A stretch of 64,000 nucleotides of DNA from Pisolithus tinctorius (GCA_024663395.1 JANFAH010000016.1:992001-1056000), one strand, 5' to 3'; shown: positions 8,339 to 20,606, numbered from the stretch's first letter. Made by a program: numbers and translations. The notes: generated by a model from the sequence alone, not told the origin.

Positions 8339-11300
8339 ATGGCTCCCTCCCGTACCACCCGTTCGGCTTCGACCCGTCAAAATGCTGAACGGAATCATGC
8401 CGTTTTCCATCAATGCCCACACTGCAACAGGAAATTTCAGAAAACTGGTTTCAAGCAGCACGAGGCGAGTTGCAGGAAGCGCAAAGAAGATGAGAGGGAG
8501 CGTGTAGCTTTCGAACGTCAGTACGAAGAGAAACAACGAGGTACGTGAATTGGTGCGTAGCGCAGGCAGACTCAATCTAATGGTTTCTGGCTTCAATTAT
8601 TAACTCAGCTGCCCACCATCGAGCTGCGAGAGCATCGGTACTCAAATCGCAGCCTCGAGTGCCCGAAGCTCACCGTACGGATACAGGATATTTTTTCGTC
8701 GATGAACCCGGTGAGTCTGACTTTCATTTATGTTGTGGTCCTAGTCTCAGATAAGCTGCGGCTGCAGTCGAGGTGACTATGGGACAAGATTACAATGAGA
8801 CGAGCGACATGCTCCACGCCTCAGGTACGTATTCACTTCGGTGCGCGTTCTCGCAGTGCTCATAATTCCCTCAGACGTGTCGATGCCAACTTCCACAAGT
8901 TCTAATGTGGCAAAACTTCCTGAATTCAAGATCCAATTTCATCTGAGAAGCAATCGACCACCGATTTATCAGTCTTACGAAGAGTTCCGTGTTCGCAGTG
9001 AGAAATCTGCATCCCTGGTTGACAAGACACCTTGGTCCCCATTTCGTACGTTGGGTGACTTCGAGTTTGCGGAAATCGCACTCGCTTCACTGCTCAACCA
9101 GCAACAGGTCAATGCCCTGCTGGATCTCTTTGCTCGTGTCACACAGGGAGCCGTCCAAGTCACGCTCAAGAATGATGCCGAACTTCGCAAAGCGTGTGAT
9201 GCAGCTGCGATGGAACTCACTCCGGTAAGATTTTCAAATGTCCATTCGTCGCCATCCGTCCTACCTCTCTAAATAGTTCTCCAGGGTCGAAGTTAAGGTA
9301 CCATACAAAAAGGAAGAATGTACGTTCGAAGCACATATTCGCCCACTGTGGGAGTGGGCACTCGATATCTTAGAAAATCCATTCCTCGGTCCGCACTTCA
9401 CTTGGGACGCACAGCGACTCTACAGGCACAATGGCGTTGAGTATGAACGTTTTTATGACGAGCCCTGGACCGGAGATTATTGGTGGGATATTCAAGTATG
9501 TGCCTGGTCGATATGTCATTCATTACCCATACATAACATGTTGTATTTGTGCTAGTCGAGTCTACCAGATATCAAGAACGCCGTGCCGTTTGGCCTGATC
9601 CTTTATGCTGACAAGTCCAACCTATCATCTTTCGGCACTGCCAAGAGTTACCCCATCGTTGTGCGCTGTGCAAACTTACTGGTTGAGATTCGGAATAGCA
9701 ATGTTGTTGGCGGGGGTACCATTGTCGGCTGGCTGCCTATTGTGAATGACATCCACTGTTTAGATATTCATGTAGACTAAGAACATTTCAGGTCCCCGAA
9801 GATGCCGAAGAAGAGGGAAAGCTAGGCTACACAACCCTCAAGCGTGTCGTGTGGCACGAATCTTTCAAGAAGTTACTTCTGGAGATTGAGCAGTACTCGA
9901 AGACTGGGTACGCACATACATCTTCGCATGACAACATTACCCGTTGGCTCTTTCCGAGTCTTATGGTACTGTCTGCCGATTTTGAAGAGATGTAATATAC
10001 TTTCTTCTTCTTGCTTGAACTGGCAATACTAACTCAATGGCCTACTACAGATGCATGATGGCACTCACTCGTGGTCGCGGTGGCAAACGCCCTTGCCCTG
10101 TATGTCTTGTACCGTCAGAGCTACTCCATGACCTCTCCAGGACTTTTGAACCTTGTACGCACGCCCAGGGCATCGATGCGTTATGTGTTCGTGCAACGAA
10201 TCGAGTTGAAGGCGATGAATTGCTAAAGTGGTTAGGTTTACGACCGATCGAAGTAAGTTTCCACCGACAAATCACCGTCAATGAACTAATATTTAATGGG
10301 ATGCAGAACGTGTTCTGGATGATTGGGTTCTCTGATCTCCACCTCGCCTGCAGCTTTGACCGACTGCATTATGGGCATGGTTTTTGGGGCAAGCACGTCT
10401 TTGGGGACCTAAAGGTGATTGTAAAGGCGCTCGGGCGACAGATCGAAGCCGACGTCGAGAAGTAGTGAGTCACTGTTTGACAAACAATTGCTGTGAACAT
10501 TGTCACTTCTCACCTTTGACAACGATAGTGTTGCAAGTTTTCCTCGCTGGCAAAACCTCGCACACTTCAACCAAGTTATTCACGTCACTTTTTCAGATGG
10601 TAACAAGCTGGCCGATATCTCCAAGGTGCGTGTGTCCAATACCGGACGGCTGTCAATGAACTGTTTCCCTAGCAAATCTTCTACGCGGCAATCAATGTTT
10701 TGAAGAAGAGTATAACCCCTGAAGGGTACCAGCTCCTCCGAGTCATCCGAAGCTACCTACAACTTGATAGCCTCGTCGGCTTAGATGTCCAGACCGAACG
10801 TACGATTAACATGATCAACGACGAGATATTGACATTTGATCAGACACTGAAGGTAGTTATACGCTTTGTGCTCATGCCAATTTGTTGTAATGTGTCATTT
10901 TCAGGACTACACCAAATGCATCATGAAGTCCAACATTGATGGTCTGCGAACTGACTGGAATTTCCCGAAAGTCCACCTTTGGAAGCACGTCGTTCGAGAT
11001 ATCCGCCTAAAGGGTGCCACGCGCAACTATAGCACTCGGCCCAATGAAAGTATGCATAAGCCAATCCGAGACGCATATGAACACCGTTCGAACGGTAGAG
11101 ACGTTCCTGCTCAGGTATGACAACCGTGTGTGCCGACATTCCTACTCACAGTCACTTTAAAATGCATGTTAGGTCTTGCGGGTAGATCACCAAGTTCTTG
11201 CTACGAAGCTTCTCAGATTGCGTGTTGATCACCTCAAGAAATCTGTCTCTGGGGAATCAGATCCAGAAGCTGATGCGGTCAGTGAGCATACCTCACTTGA

Positions 11301-11970
11301 TCATATTAAGCTTGGTGCACACGTCGTCGCGACCCAAACCCTGAAAGACTTAGAGGAAAATGGTCAGCCAGATATGGCGTTCCATCGGTTCCGTCAAAGG
11401 TTCTGCGAGTTCCTTAATGACGCCCTTCCGGCATATGGATATCAAGTCAAGTCATGGATCTCCCTCCCCGCTGACTTTGCGGTACGTATCTACACTCTCA
11501 TTATGTATTCATCTAGTTGAAACTGTGCTTGTGCTAAGGTTAAAGAATACCGTTATCTGCTGGTCAACTACGAGTCGACTGTCACCTGGAACCAGTGCAC
11601 AGATCGTCTCCGCTGCAACCCGTCATTTTTTGGTGTGCCCCGCTACGACTGTGCGCTTATTCAATACACCGAGACAGAAACCGCCTTCGTTCGTCTCATC
11701 TGCATGTTTTCCTGTGTCATTCCAGACATAGGAAGCATGGAATTTATCTTGGCGCAACCCTTCACGACAAGGATCGGACCGGCCCACACTATTGATCGCG
11801 ATCTCAGGCTCAAACGTGTCAAGTCAGTTCCGTGGGCTGCGTCCATCTTCATACCGTTGTGCTCGATCATCCGAGGGGCCGTTCTAGCACCTGACACCGA
11901 ACATGATGATGAATTTTTTGTTGTTGAGCAGCTTGATAGTGATATGTTCCTACGGACACAGGCGATGTAG
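8339..11970 (+). CDS. Plavaka-type transposase, 14 exons, 967 aa, apparently intact
   Basis: Exons: 8339-8540, 8609-8710, 8768-8824, 8875-9224, 9277-9495, 9556-9741, 9792-9991, 10051-10252, 10307-10464, 10529-10625, 10673-10852, 10905-11114, 11173-11481 and 11539-11970. Every intron is GT-AG and every junction keeps frame. The N-terminus has a C2H2-like finger (CPHCNRKF...KQHEASC). Conserved blocks follow in order: PWSPFRTLGDFEFAEIAL, WDAQRLYRHNG with FYDEPWT, FGLILYADKSNLSSFGTA (probable first catalytic Asp), LSADFEEICMMALTRG with CPVCLVP (probable second), and SFDRLHYGHGFWGKHVFGDL. Family knowledge says this enzyme cuts and rejoins the element ends in the nucleus. The catalytic residue assignments are inference. 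It lies 276 bp from the left inverted repeat, in the position expected for an autonomous element. Confidence 0.88.
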
Positions 11971-12118
11971 GTTACTTACCGTCTCTAGTGGCCTTCCAAC
12001 CAGAGAATTTTGAGCGCATTGCAGATGTCTATTCTGACCCATCACCGTCTTGTCCTTTGCAAGCCGTCAACCATCCTAGCAAGGAATCTGAAGACTTGCA
12101 ACACGCTCAGTAGCAGAT

Positions 12119-12170
12119 CAAAGGTACTTGGGCGACAGATTGAAGCCGACGTCGAGAAATAGTAAGTCAC
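12119..12170 (+). pseudogene. Duplicated scrap of transposase exon 9
   Basis: About 50 bp closely match the end of exon 9 and the following splice donor at 10424-10474 (GRQIEADVEK, then a gtaagtcac-type donor). It lies 150 bp downstream of the transposase stop. It is probably the trace of an older tandem copy or recombination inside the element. Confidence 0.6.
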
Positions 12171-12528
12171 GATTAATACTGTTAGCAACCACTCTGGAAC
12201 AGATCACATCAGATGCATACCCAACTCTTTTCCCCCCTGCTGTGGAGCAAAGCGGTAAGTAGTAGGTGCACTGACGCAGGGACATTGGGGGATATCGTGC
12301 GGTCTGTTTCACTACTTGTTATGCCCACCACACGAAACTCAATCTACTGGATGCTGGACAGCAGGCTGCCAGAGCGGACAACGATCTCGTTCCTTTTATG
12401 TATGACGACAGAGATACGCTCTGACCAACGAAGTGTTGAAACTACAGAGCAAAGGGATGTATATAGGTCTACAAGGCTGTTGAAGCCTTGAAGGCGAAGA
12501 AACCACGATTCAGTTCCTCTTCTCTTCC
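12171..12528. other. Spacer inside P with coding-like scraps
   Basis: Contains short coding-like stretches (LDAGQQAARADNDLVPFMYDDRDTL near 12350-12420 and LTNEVLKLQSKGMYI near 12420-12460) in two different frames, broken by stops. This may be a decayed exon. I cannot assemble a gene here. Confidence 0.25.
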
Positions 12529-12978
12529 CTAGTCCCCCCTCTTCCGTTTTCCAAGGACCTTCTCGGACACAACTTGTTCAGCAAGGAAACGGTCCAGCGC
12601 GTGGACGATGGCTTGTAGGGTGTTGCGGAAAGTCAGAATCGAGTGGAGGTTGACGTCCGCGTCACGCCCAGTCGTTTCAGTGACGGGAACGTCGTCGGCT
12701 GGGATATCAGGAGGGGGATAAGCGTCGAGGGAGAGTAAAGCGGGGTCTATGGTGGAAGGCGTAGCGACTGCAGCAGGAGCGGCCCATTCGGGGGGCGAAC
12801 TGTTGGGAGAAAAATTCTAGTGGCGAGTCAATATCGACGGACTAATACACAAGCGGAACGGAAGACATACCACCAAGCTATACAAGTCGCTGAACACGTC
12901 TGTAGCCGCTTCAGCGGTCTCGGGCGCGTCAACGGGAGTCGAAGCGCCGTTGGGAATTTTGAACGCATCGGGGGACAT
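12529..12978 (-). CDS. Small cargo gene of P, 131 aa, two exons
   Basis: Minus strand. Exon 1 is 12978-12871 (MSPDAFKIPNGAS...DVFSDLYSLV), intron 12870-12817 (54 nt, GTATGT...CTAG), exon 2 12816-12529, ending GKRKRGD-stop. The protein is acidic and proline-rich, then has a predicted helical stretch (LTFRNTLQAIVHALDRFLAE) and a basic KRKR tail that could be a nuclear signal. I recognise no family. It lies tail-to-tail with the transposase and inside the inverted repeats, so it is probable cargo or an accessory protein. The intact splice sites and frame argue for a real gene, but it is short and unsupported by homology. Confidence 0.55.
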
Positions 12979-14767
12979 GGGTGGGGCGGGGAAGGGGTAG
13001 ACTTGAAGTCGCTGAGTGTGGAAGAGGAGATTTCGAGTTGAAGTCGCCGAGAGTGGAGGGGGAATCAAAGGTCGCGCTCACAAGAGACCAACAGTCGACC
13101 GTCAGCGAGGGGAATTGGTGAATGAGGCACAAGGTGAATTTCATACGATGCGAGAACAGAAGCTACTAATTGAAACAGGTACTGGACAAATGGAGACCGT
13201 GAAGATGCAAGAGCGTTGAAGATACTCGAGGTGCATACGCTACTGACAAAAGTTTATAGGCATACGGTAAGGCGTCAGCAAACAGAACGAGCGTTGGCGA
13301 CGCTTCGCACCCGCGGATACAACAGATGCGTCGCTGGCCAGTCAAGGTCGCGATGGAATGCATTCGAGTCAGACGAGTGTTGGGAAGCTGAGCATACCCT
13401 TTCACCTTGTATCCAATTCATCACACACTTACTCGCTGACTTTTTTCCTTGACGACGTCAGATCTTCGTACAGAACGCAGCATCTGGTCTCGCCTTTTTT
13501 CACGTTCGCATGCACGTATACAAAACTCACAATACACGTTATGAGCAAGACGAAGTCTTTGTGTACTCGACCAGTCCCTCTTTGCAACATTCCGTCCTGC
13601 CCATGGTTCGACCCACTATACATGCTTTTTCACACACCGTCTTCCCATTCCATCATGTCGAGTAGCATGGCGTAGATGTCTGCGAAGGTAGCACAAGCCG
13701 TTGCCGCTGTATCTCCCGCTAAGACCATCCACATGCCAGAGTAAGTGGTACAACCTAAACCATTTCCAACACGCTAAATGTGCGAGACCGTTCGATCTTC
13801 GTTCGCCGAGGGGAACCTGCTTAGCCCTCCACTCATGCATGAAGTCATATCCTCACAGTGAGTACCTGCTTCTTGGGAGTATGTGTGGTATTATTTCCGG
13901 TATAAAGCAGAGATGATGCAGGGTTCTGCAGCTGTTCATCATGCGGCTGCTGCTGCCCATGAAGGATTCATATTTCTCCCGGTAAGTTTGCAGTTCCCCA
14001 TCGTTCCTATCCCAACCCATCTCAAACCACTTACAGCGCCGAAGCATTCCGCTCTCAATTCCGCTAGTTTTTCTCGCGTATTCTGTGGCTGGGTTCATGC
14101 GACACCGGCGTCGAATTGTCTACACTAGACTACGAAAAGTACCGCTACAACACTCCTTATCATTGTCCTTTGGTCTCTCGTATGGCGCTGCATCTGTAAC
14201 ATTACACAAACAAATTTAATAAAACGGGTGTAATATTATAACCAGAAAGAAAGCAAGAAAAAAGCTCCCAAAAGGTATTCAAGTCACGTCGATTGACACG
14301 TGACAATGCCGCGATTCCTTGCGTCGTCGCATATTACACTCGCGATTCGTACCGCATCAACATCGATCCCCGGAACGCATGTTCGATTACATATCAAAAG
14401 GGACTAAGGTGAGCAAATTTCGTACCGTAGTCGCCTACTGCTGATGGCATTGTCAAATCGTGCTTTATTATGTCCTCAGACCGGCTCAATAGCTGGTTAT
14501 TTGCAACCACTGACATCCAACCCGCTGACGGTCCGCCATGTGGATTCCCTGAGGCTACTACTATGTACGTATTGCTTTTTGTTGTACTATTCAAATTTTC
14601 CATATTCATCTAAGAGCACCCAACTGACAGGTGTCGCCCTCCATCGGGATTCGCAACGTCCGTGGCCCTTAATAAGGAGAATAAAGGGAGGCTTGCAAAG
14701 GTTCGCAACCATCCGTGTGTGGCCTCACCATTTCCTCTGGTCCTTGACGTCCATTTCCTTCACTGAT
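12979..14767. other. Gene-poor interior of P with unresolved exon-like stretches
   Basis: Around 13676-13740 (MSAKVAQAVAAVSPAKTIHMP followed by gtaagt) and 13780-13980 (VRSSFAEGNLLSPPLMHEV, then AEMMQGSAAVHHAAAAAHEG followed by gtaagt) the plus strand looks like exons of a small gene. The acceptor for the second exon does not keep frame, and a TGA interrupts it. The remainder to 14767 shows nothing I can name. I leave it as an unresolved candidate or relic. Confidence 0.25.
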
Positions 14768-16714
14768 ATGGCACCCAGCGCTGCTTATGACGCCTTCAAC
14801 TCTGATGCCGAGGATGGAGGTCCCGAAGACTTCAACCTTGACGAAGGGATGGACAATGCCGACTTGGAAGACCTGGACAGCGACGCCGAACAGCACAGGC
14901 GAATTACCCATGTTCCCGGACCTCAAGCTGACATTGCTGAGCTGCGAGCGGTACGTATACATCCTTGTTCATGATGAGTCACTAGGCATTAGTACTGACA
15001 CGATGCTAGGCCCTCAGTGTTGTGCAGCGAGCGTACACCGAATGCCGCAAGGAACTGCGCCAGACAAGGAAGGCTCTCTTCGAAGCCAATAGCCAGCGTT
15101 CCAAGCGGTCCAGGAACGCTTCTAGCAAGCCAAACAGCCTCACGACTCGTATTGAGCAAGAAGCAAAGAAATACCTCCTACTGTACCATTTTTTCATTAT
15201 TCAAAGCCTTTTCCCAGCAGCTCCGAATCCCAATACTGATCGACGCGATCCAGCACGGTGGAAATCACAGGATGGGAAGCTCAAGGGCGCTCTGACTGAG
15301 CTTTACGAGATGATTCCCGCAGATTTACATGAGTCAATGGTAACCTACAAGCAATTTGGCTCCGTGGTACGTGTAATTCCAACCTTGGTGACCACTAACG
15401 TATTAATTTGTTTGAAGTTCGTACAAGCGCACGGTCAGGAGAGATCCAATGTCCTCAAAGTCATCAAGGACTGTGCTGGCGCGTTATTCGCTCCATATAA
15501 CATTTCACCGGATCTCTTTACTGGAAAGCCCGCTTGTAAGAAGGACAACAAGGCATGCCTGGAGCTCTTGAAGAAGGATGGAGTCGGAGAGTACACCCGT
15601 TTTGCACCCATCCTTTTTGCAGATCCTAAGCAGATGGTTACTGGAGGCTTCTTGAAGAGTCCCATCCTAGTTAAGGTAGGCATGCGCGGTTCAATGCCGC
15701 TCTTACTCGAAAATTGATTTCAGCCCATAGGTTATCCGTGTCCTGATGTTCGGAAAATCGATCCTCGCAGAAAACAAACATGGACGGCCCCCAGCCAGGG
15801 GACAGAAGATGGGCGTGCTGAGCGTCACTGAGGGCCTGATTGCTGGTGCCTGCATCTTGGTGAGAGTGTCCGTGGTCACTGCTAGTACACGCTGACGTCG
15901 ATATCATACCAAGGTTCGATTCCTATTGTCGCATGATCCTGAATTAAGTGCTACTGGTGCAGAAACGCAGGTCAACTACCGATCAGAATACGATTTCTAC
16001 CTCGAGAAGCTTTTCAAAGCATCTCCTTGGGCTGTCAGCGTGATGAATTTCTTCAACCAGGAAGTCTTCGGGAAGGGTTCTCAATTGGCGAATGTCGAAT
16101 CCGAGGTATTTGCTAATGTGGAGCAGCCGCGTACTTGGGAAGATGAATTTTTAGACGAACTCGACAACATTGACCCCGCTGACAGTCACACCCCGCCCGT
16201 TTCCACACTGTATGACCCCAATGCCCCTGGCAGCCGTGATTCAGGTCTACGTGACTCCGATCTGTCATCGGTCTCTCGCGCTCCATCACCTATTACCGGC
16301 TCGGTCACTCATTTCAATCCCCCTCACTCTCGTCCAGCTAGCATCACTGCTGCACAAGCCGATCTCGCTGCTCAAACTATTTCTGGTGCTTCTCATCGAT
16401 CGTCCCCTTCTATCTCAATTGGGCAGCCGATTTCGAACAGTGGTGTTGAGGTGTCAGCGGTGACCATTGCTGTTGGTCAGATGAATGTGTCTGGCGCAGC
16501 TGAGGCTGAAACATCTCGATCCCGACGAGCAATTCCAGTCGTGAGTCGCCGGCGCAGCTCAGCCGCTCAAAAGGCGATTGCAGCCATTCCCGAGGTGGTT
16601 CCCGAGGGTTTTACGACTGATATTCGTGCTACTGAACCAGCTCTGGAACCTACCCGCCGTGGTCGCCGTGTTGCTGCTACAAGGTCCTTGAAACCGAAGA
16701 AGACGAAGGTTTGA
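14768..16714 (+). CDS. Cargo gene of P, 575 aa, five exons, intact, unknown function
   Basis: Exons 14768-14950, 15010-15366, 15418-15675, 15731-15859 and 15914-16714, all GT-AG and all in phase 0. The N-terminal ~55 residues are acidic (DAEDGGPEDFNLDEGMDNAD). A basic stretch and a conserved central region (about residues 90-340) follow, with YLLLYHFFIIQSLFPAAPNP, LTELYEMIPADLHESM, FLKSPILVKVIRVLMFGKS and RFLLSHDPELSATG. The C-terminal third is Ser/Pro-rich and ends in a basic RRGRRVAATRSLKPKKTKV tail, probably nuclear. From memory it resembles an uncharacterised protein family common in mushroom genomes, often near transposons; I know no function. Its place inside the inverted repeats makes it transposon cargo or an accessory factor. 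It would be transcribed in the same direction as the transposase. Confidence 0.8.
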
Positions 16715-17878
16715 ATCATCGCATTGCAATTGTCACTTATGTGCCGGGTTTCCAATGATCTACGGTCTTTGATTTGGCTTGCATCCCATTACATTAGATG
16801 CAGTCCATGTTTTAAGGCTACATAGATATACTTGTAATACGTTCATTCGCTGCAAATCGTACATCGTCGCCATCGTCCCCTGGAAATGATCATCTGATTT
16901 CTTCTAAGTCATTCAAACTCCGCTAGCTATATTATAAGCGACTCACCCCTCTTCTCACGCCTTGTTGTCTCCCACATGATTCATTGCGTTGTCGTACGGT
17001 GTTGTCGCTGTTATCCACCTCGTCGTGCCCGTTCGTCGTTGTCCGTCGCCTGGGGAGTGGGTTCGAGGGTCGAGGTACGTTTCGTCCATGACACTATTAC
17101 TTCTGACGTTAACTTTTTTTAAGGTTCCAGACAACTCGTGACGTCGGTGTTGCCTGTCGACGCCAGCTCCATCCTATTGCTCGACGCTATGAATGCCTCT
17201 TGCGCAACACTTATTCTATCTTCCTCATCCCGTCGCCCCATCTCGCCGCCCTCATTGGTTCACTAATCTCGTAAGTGTTTCAATTACGCTGCATAAGCTA
17301 TTAGTGATCTGATGGTTGTCCACAGCGCATGCATTTACTTTCCTCCTTGTGTCATCATCACAATGACTCCCATACTTACGTTTAGCTGCTGTCCCTTCCT
17401 CCCCTTGCCGTTCTTAGTCACTCATCGTCTGCTTTGCATATCCATGTGCACCACTGGCATTATTAGGTAGAACTCTCCAATTATTACCACCACTTGTCTA
17501 TACATCGATAAGTAGTGATTTCTGAAATGGAATTTTAACCATCGTCATGACAGTACCAAGGCAAAATGAAATAACAACGGATTGTCAAAATATTAATAAA
17601 TAATAATGGTTAGTATACATCGTGATGGGTTCCTGGTATTGCTATGGGTTCTTTGCCATTGTCATGCCATTATAAGTACTTATTAGGCTGCAGCGATATA
17701 ATACCATGATTATGTAAAATAATGAGTCATCAAAGTCATAATCATGAGATGACACGTGATTTCAACCGCATGTTCATGGAAAGTGGGTGGCGTTACAAGT
17801 CATTAAAAGGCGGTGTGGGAAATCCGCTCCTATTAAGGTATGCTAATGACTTGTCATGGATCTAGGAAATTTGCGACA
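16715..17878. other. Right subterminal region of P, no gene seen
   Basis: AT-richer DNA between the 575-aa gene and the right inverted repeat. TGATAATG/CATTAT-like words recur here and in the left 275 bp, but I could not define a subterminal repeat array by eye. No coding frame is convincing. Confidence 0.4.
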
Positions 17879-19116
17879 TCAAATTTGCACTCAAGTATGC
17901 GCCTGTTGAGTCGGTGGACCTCTGGTCCCACTTGGCAGATACCAGGAATGGAGATTGGTGTTATTTTACCTCAGAAGTGGTCCAGCTGTACCCAGAGCTG
18001 GAGGAGTCCTGCAGGAACCAATTTTTTAGACTGAAAAGTGCACTCGCAAGCTCGGACGCCATCTCGGTATCTTCCCTGGGCGAGTATTTCCGCAGCTTTT
18101 GTCATTTTTCGCTGTCTCTCGAAAAGCAGAAAGAGTCGACATCTCATCTACCAGTTGTGTTTTTTTATGGATTCCCGCCCAAATTCAGATGCGAGCTGCT
18201 CGAGTTTCTTGACTCGCCAGATCAAGAGCTTACTGTGTCTAGTCTTATGATTGCAGCTAAACGGATTCTCGCACTGAGCAGCGGCCTCTGGAAGAGCAGC
18301 AAGGTCGACAGTTCCCGCACGCAGCCATCATGCACTTCAGACAGTCGCTCTCCCCGCCATTCATACTCGTTCTGCTTCTTCTGCGGACTTTCAGGCCATA
18401 TTCGGGCAGGTTGCCATTCGTTCAAGTTGTATTTAGCTTCGGGAAAGTGTCTACTCGTAAACGGCCGTGTTGTTCTACCTACAGGTCAGGAAATCCCGCG
18501 CGAAGTTGCCGGAAGGACTCTACGAGACCGTCTCGACAACTGGTCTTCGTTGGCAAGCCAGTTCGAGACTCGTAGGGGCTCGTCACTCACTTGCTCGCTT
18601 TCGCCCACAGCTGCACCCTCTCGAAGTGTGTTCGACACACCAGCGCGCATACCCACTCAGACAAGCATCGTGTATCCTCAGTCCCTACCTACTATCCAGC
18701 TCGAGCCAGTAGTACCCAACCCGCCAGCTATTCAGTCTCATTGCTCATCAGCCGAGCGCTCTCGTAGCTCACCGCACACGCAGCCACAGTCGAGGTGGCC
18801 ATGTGGCCGAGGCCGATCGCCCTCGCGTCCTCGTTCACGCTCGCGCTTGCAGACTCAAATGGGTTCGTACACACATTCGAAAGATGATTTCATACCAGTC
18901 CAGTCATATGCCCGCAGCTTGAAGCAGCGTCATGCTCGAAGGCGCTCATGTTCATATTCGACTAGTAGCTCACCCCCTTCTTCCTTGTCGTCATCATCAT
19001 CCTCACGCTCGCGCTCTCGCTCACACTCGAGGAAGGTGACCTCATACATCCGTTCCAAGCCGAAGTGGTCGCACAGCCGCAGTCGTGCACCCCGGCACTC
19101 TCGAAAAGCGCGTTAA
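17879..19116 (+). pseudogene. Gag of V, C-terminal part with zinc knuckle (split by P)
   Basis: Continues the gag frame from 8062 (RIKFALKYAPVESVDLWSH). It carries a CCHC knuckle, CFFCGLSGHIRAGC, then the lineage motif GKCLLVNGRVVLPTGQEIPR shared with Y (GKCTLIGGRVFMPDGSDIPR). The last ~150 residues are Ser/Arg-rich (RSRSRSHSR) and end at 19116. There is no stop within the joined frame, so gag was intact until P landed. No protease follows. As the only protein of a non-autonomous element, it would package RNA while depending on another element's enzymes. Confidence 0.85.
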
Positions 19117-19319
19117 CGCTGCGTGTTGCACGAATTCCGTTATGTTTTTTTTTACTTCTTTTTGTTTATGAATCTTATAGTATCTCTTATGGATTTACCT
19201 ATATCGTTATGCTGAGTTTTCGGTACATTAGAGACTTTTAGCTTTTCCTTTCTTTCGTTTTGTCTTTTACTCCCCAGGCTCGAGTTCCCCGCAGAGTGCC
19301 ATTTTGCATCGCACCTAGC

Positions 19320-20590
19320 GCCTTCCCACACTCTACATGATGCCTCCCATCCGCAGATACAGTTCCGGCAGGGCACGCTGTCGACGAGGCCACCATCAAC
19401 ACCGCTTGTTGCTCGTCAAGGTGGATGCTACCTCCCTTGTACCGAGCGCGTATCTCGCTCGTTATCGCGCCGTACCTCTCGCTTTTCGGCAGGCTCGTAC
19501 TACTCGACGTCAGCTCTCTGTTGGTACCAAGCTCGCTTGCGTGCGCCCGGCAGTTAAGGAGATATTCACATTTTTGTGGATAGGTCCATTCTCAAGGTCC
19601 TGTGGTCGTATCTTGCTCATTTCCACGTCGCGCCTCTCGCTTTTTGGGAGGATTGTAGTCCATGATGAATGCTCCATGTTGATATCTGGGATGTTCTGAT
19701 AGGTCCAGTAGCTCCAGAGATATTTGCGTTTTTGTGTGAAGGCCATCCTCGAGGTCATGCCGCAGTCGCTCGCGCAGTTCTGCGTCTCTCCTCTCGCTTT
19801 TCGGGTCGTTCATCCTGCTCACTAAACCCTTCCTGGGGACATCTACTTTGTAGAATTCCGCGCAACCGTTGTCGAGATATCCGCGTTTTCGTATTCAGAG
19901 GGCTTCGAGACAGTTTTGCGTGTGACTCGGGATCGGGTGATCCAATTGGCGTATTTCTGCATTCTCCTTGTTCGTTTAGAAGTCCTCTACCGTCTCCCGG
20001 GGTTTCGTGTTGATCGTCCCAGCCGTTGTTGTGCGAGTTGACCCCTTCTCCCCACCCTCGAAGTCCTCTCGTCGTATCTTGCGCACTCAGGCACCGTTCC
20101 TCTCGCTTTTCTGGCAGGCCATTCCCCTTGCATAGCCCTTTCTGGGGACGCCTCTTCTGTCAAATTCCGCACAGCTATTGTCGAGATATGCCCATTTTCG
20201 TGGTTAGAGACATGTTCAGACAACTCTTTGATTATCTCGCTCGTTTCTCGACCGGATCTCTCGCTTTTCGGGATCCTGATGCTACTATTCGACAGCTTCA
20301 GAATGGTAGCTTTTCCGTCGTCGTCGCTGCAGAACTCGTGGCTACATTTGGTTTTTGGTGGATGAGGATACCTTTGGGCGGTTTTGTGGATATCTCAGGA
20401 TCGGGTGCATAGATTCTCTCCTTTCATTTTGCAAGGTCCTCGCTGCATTCCCTTCTGTCATCATATCTTGTATCACGGCATTCCGAGCACCCATTTTTCG
20501 TCAACGAGTCGTTGTCTCGCCTCCTCCCTCGTGACCATGGATTATTGTGTAGTCAAGCCGCCTTCGGGTTGACTGGGGACAGTCAAGATC
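19320..20590 (+). repeat. Degenerate ~157-bp tandem repeats in the 3' part of V
   Basis: The word CTCTCGCTTTT recurs at about 19475, 19632, 19790, 20100 and 20257, near multiples of 157 bp. Other words recur in step, such as CGTATCTTGC/CTCGC about 35 bp before and GAGATAT...TTTTCGTG after it. Copies are diverged, with no conserved reading frame. The same array occurs in U. Confidence 0.7.
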
Positions 20591-20606
20591 TCGAGTACCC
20601 CTGGGA

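Larger units (their letters stand above)
8063..17878 (+). mobile_element. DNA transposon 'P': Plavaka-type EnSpm/CACTA-like element with cargo genes
   Basis: It is 9816 bp with perfect 12-bp terminal inverted repeats TGTCGCAAATTT, flanked by TC on both sides (8061-8062 and 17879-17880); a CATC duplication with slightly uneven ends is an equally valid parse. The empty site is visible in paralogue U (CGCATCAAACTCGC). It holds the 967-aa transposase, a 131-aa gene on the opposite strand and a 575-aa gene, with about 1.2 kb of gene-free DNA at the right end. Intact genes and ends suggest it could be autonomous. A 2-bp duplication fits the CMC group of elements. The Plavaka assignment is from recall of conserved transposase blocks. 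Confidence 0.88.

Noticed and set aside
8298..8596. Overlapping frames around the transposase N-terminus
   Set aside because: Only the 8339 frame gives the CPHCNRKF finger and splices into the rest of the transposase.
14394..14767. Extended upstream start for the 575-aa gene
   Set aside because: The 176-codon frame overlapping its start is in another phase except by chance overlap; ATG 14768 opens a frame that splices cleanly.
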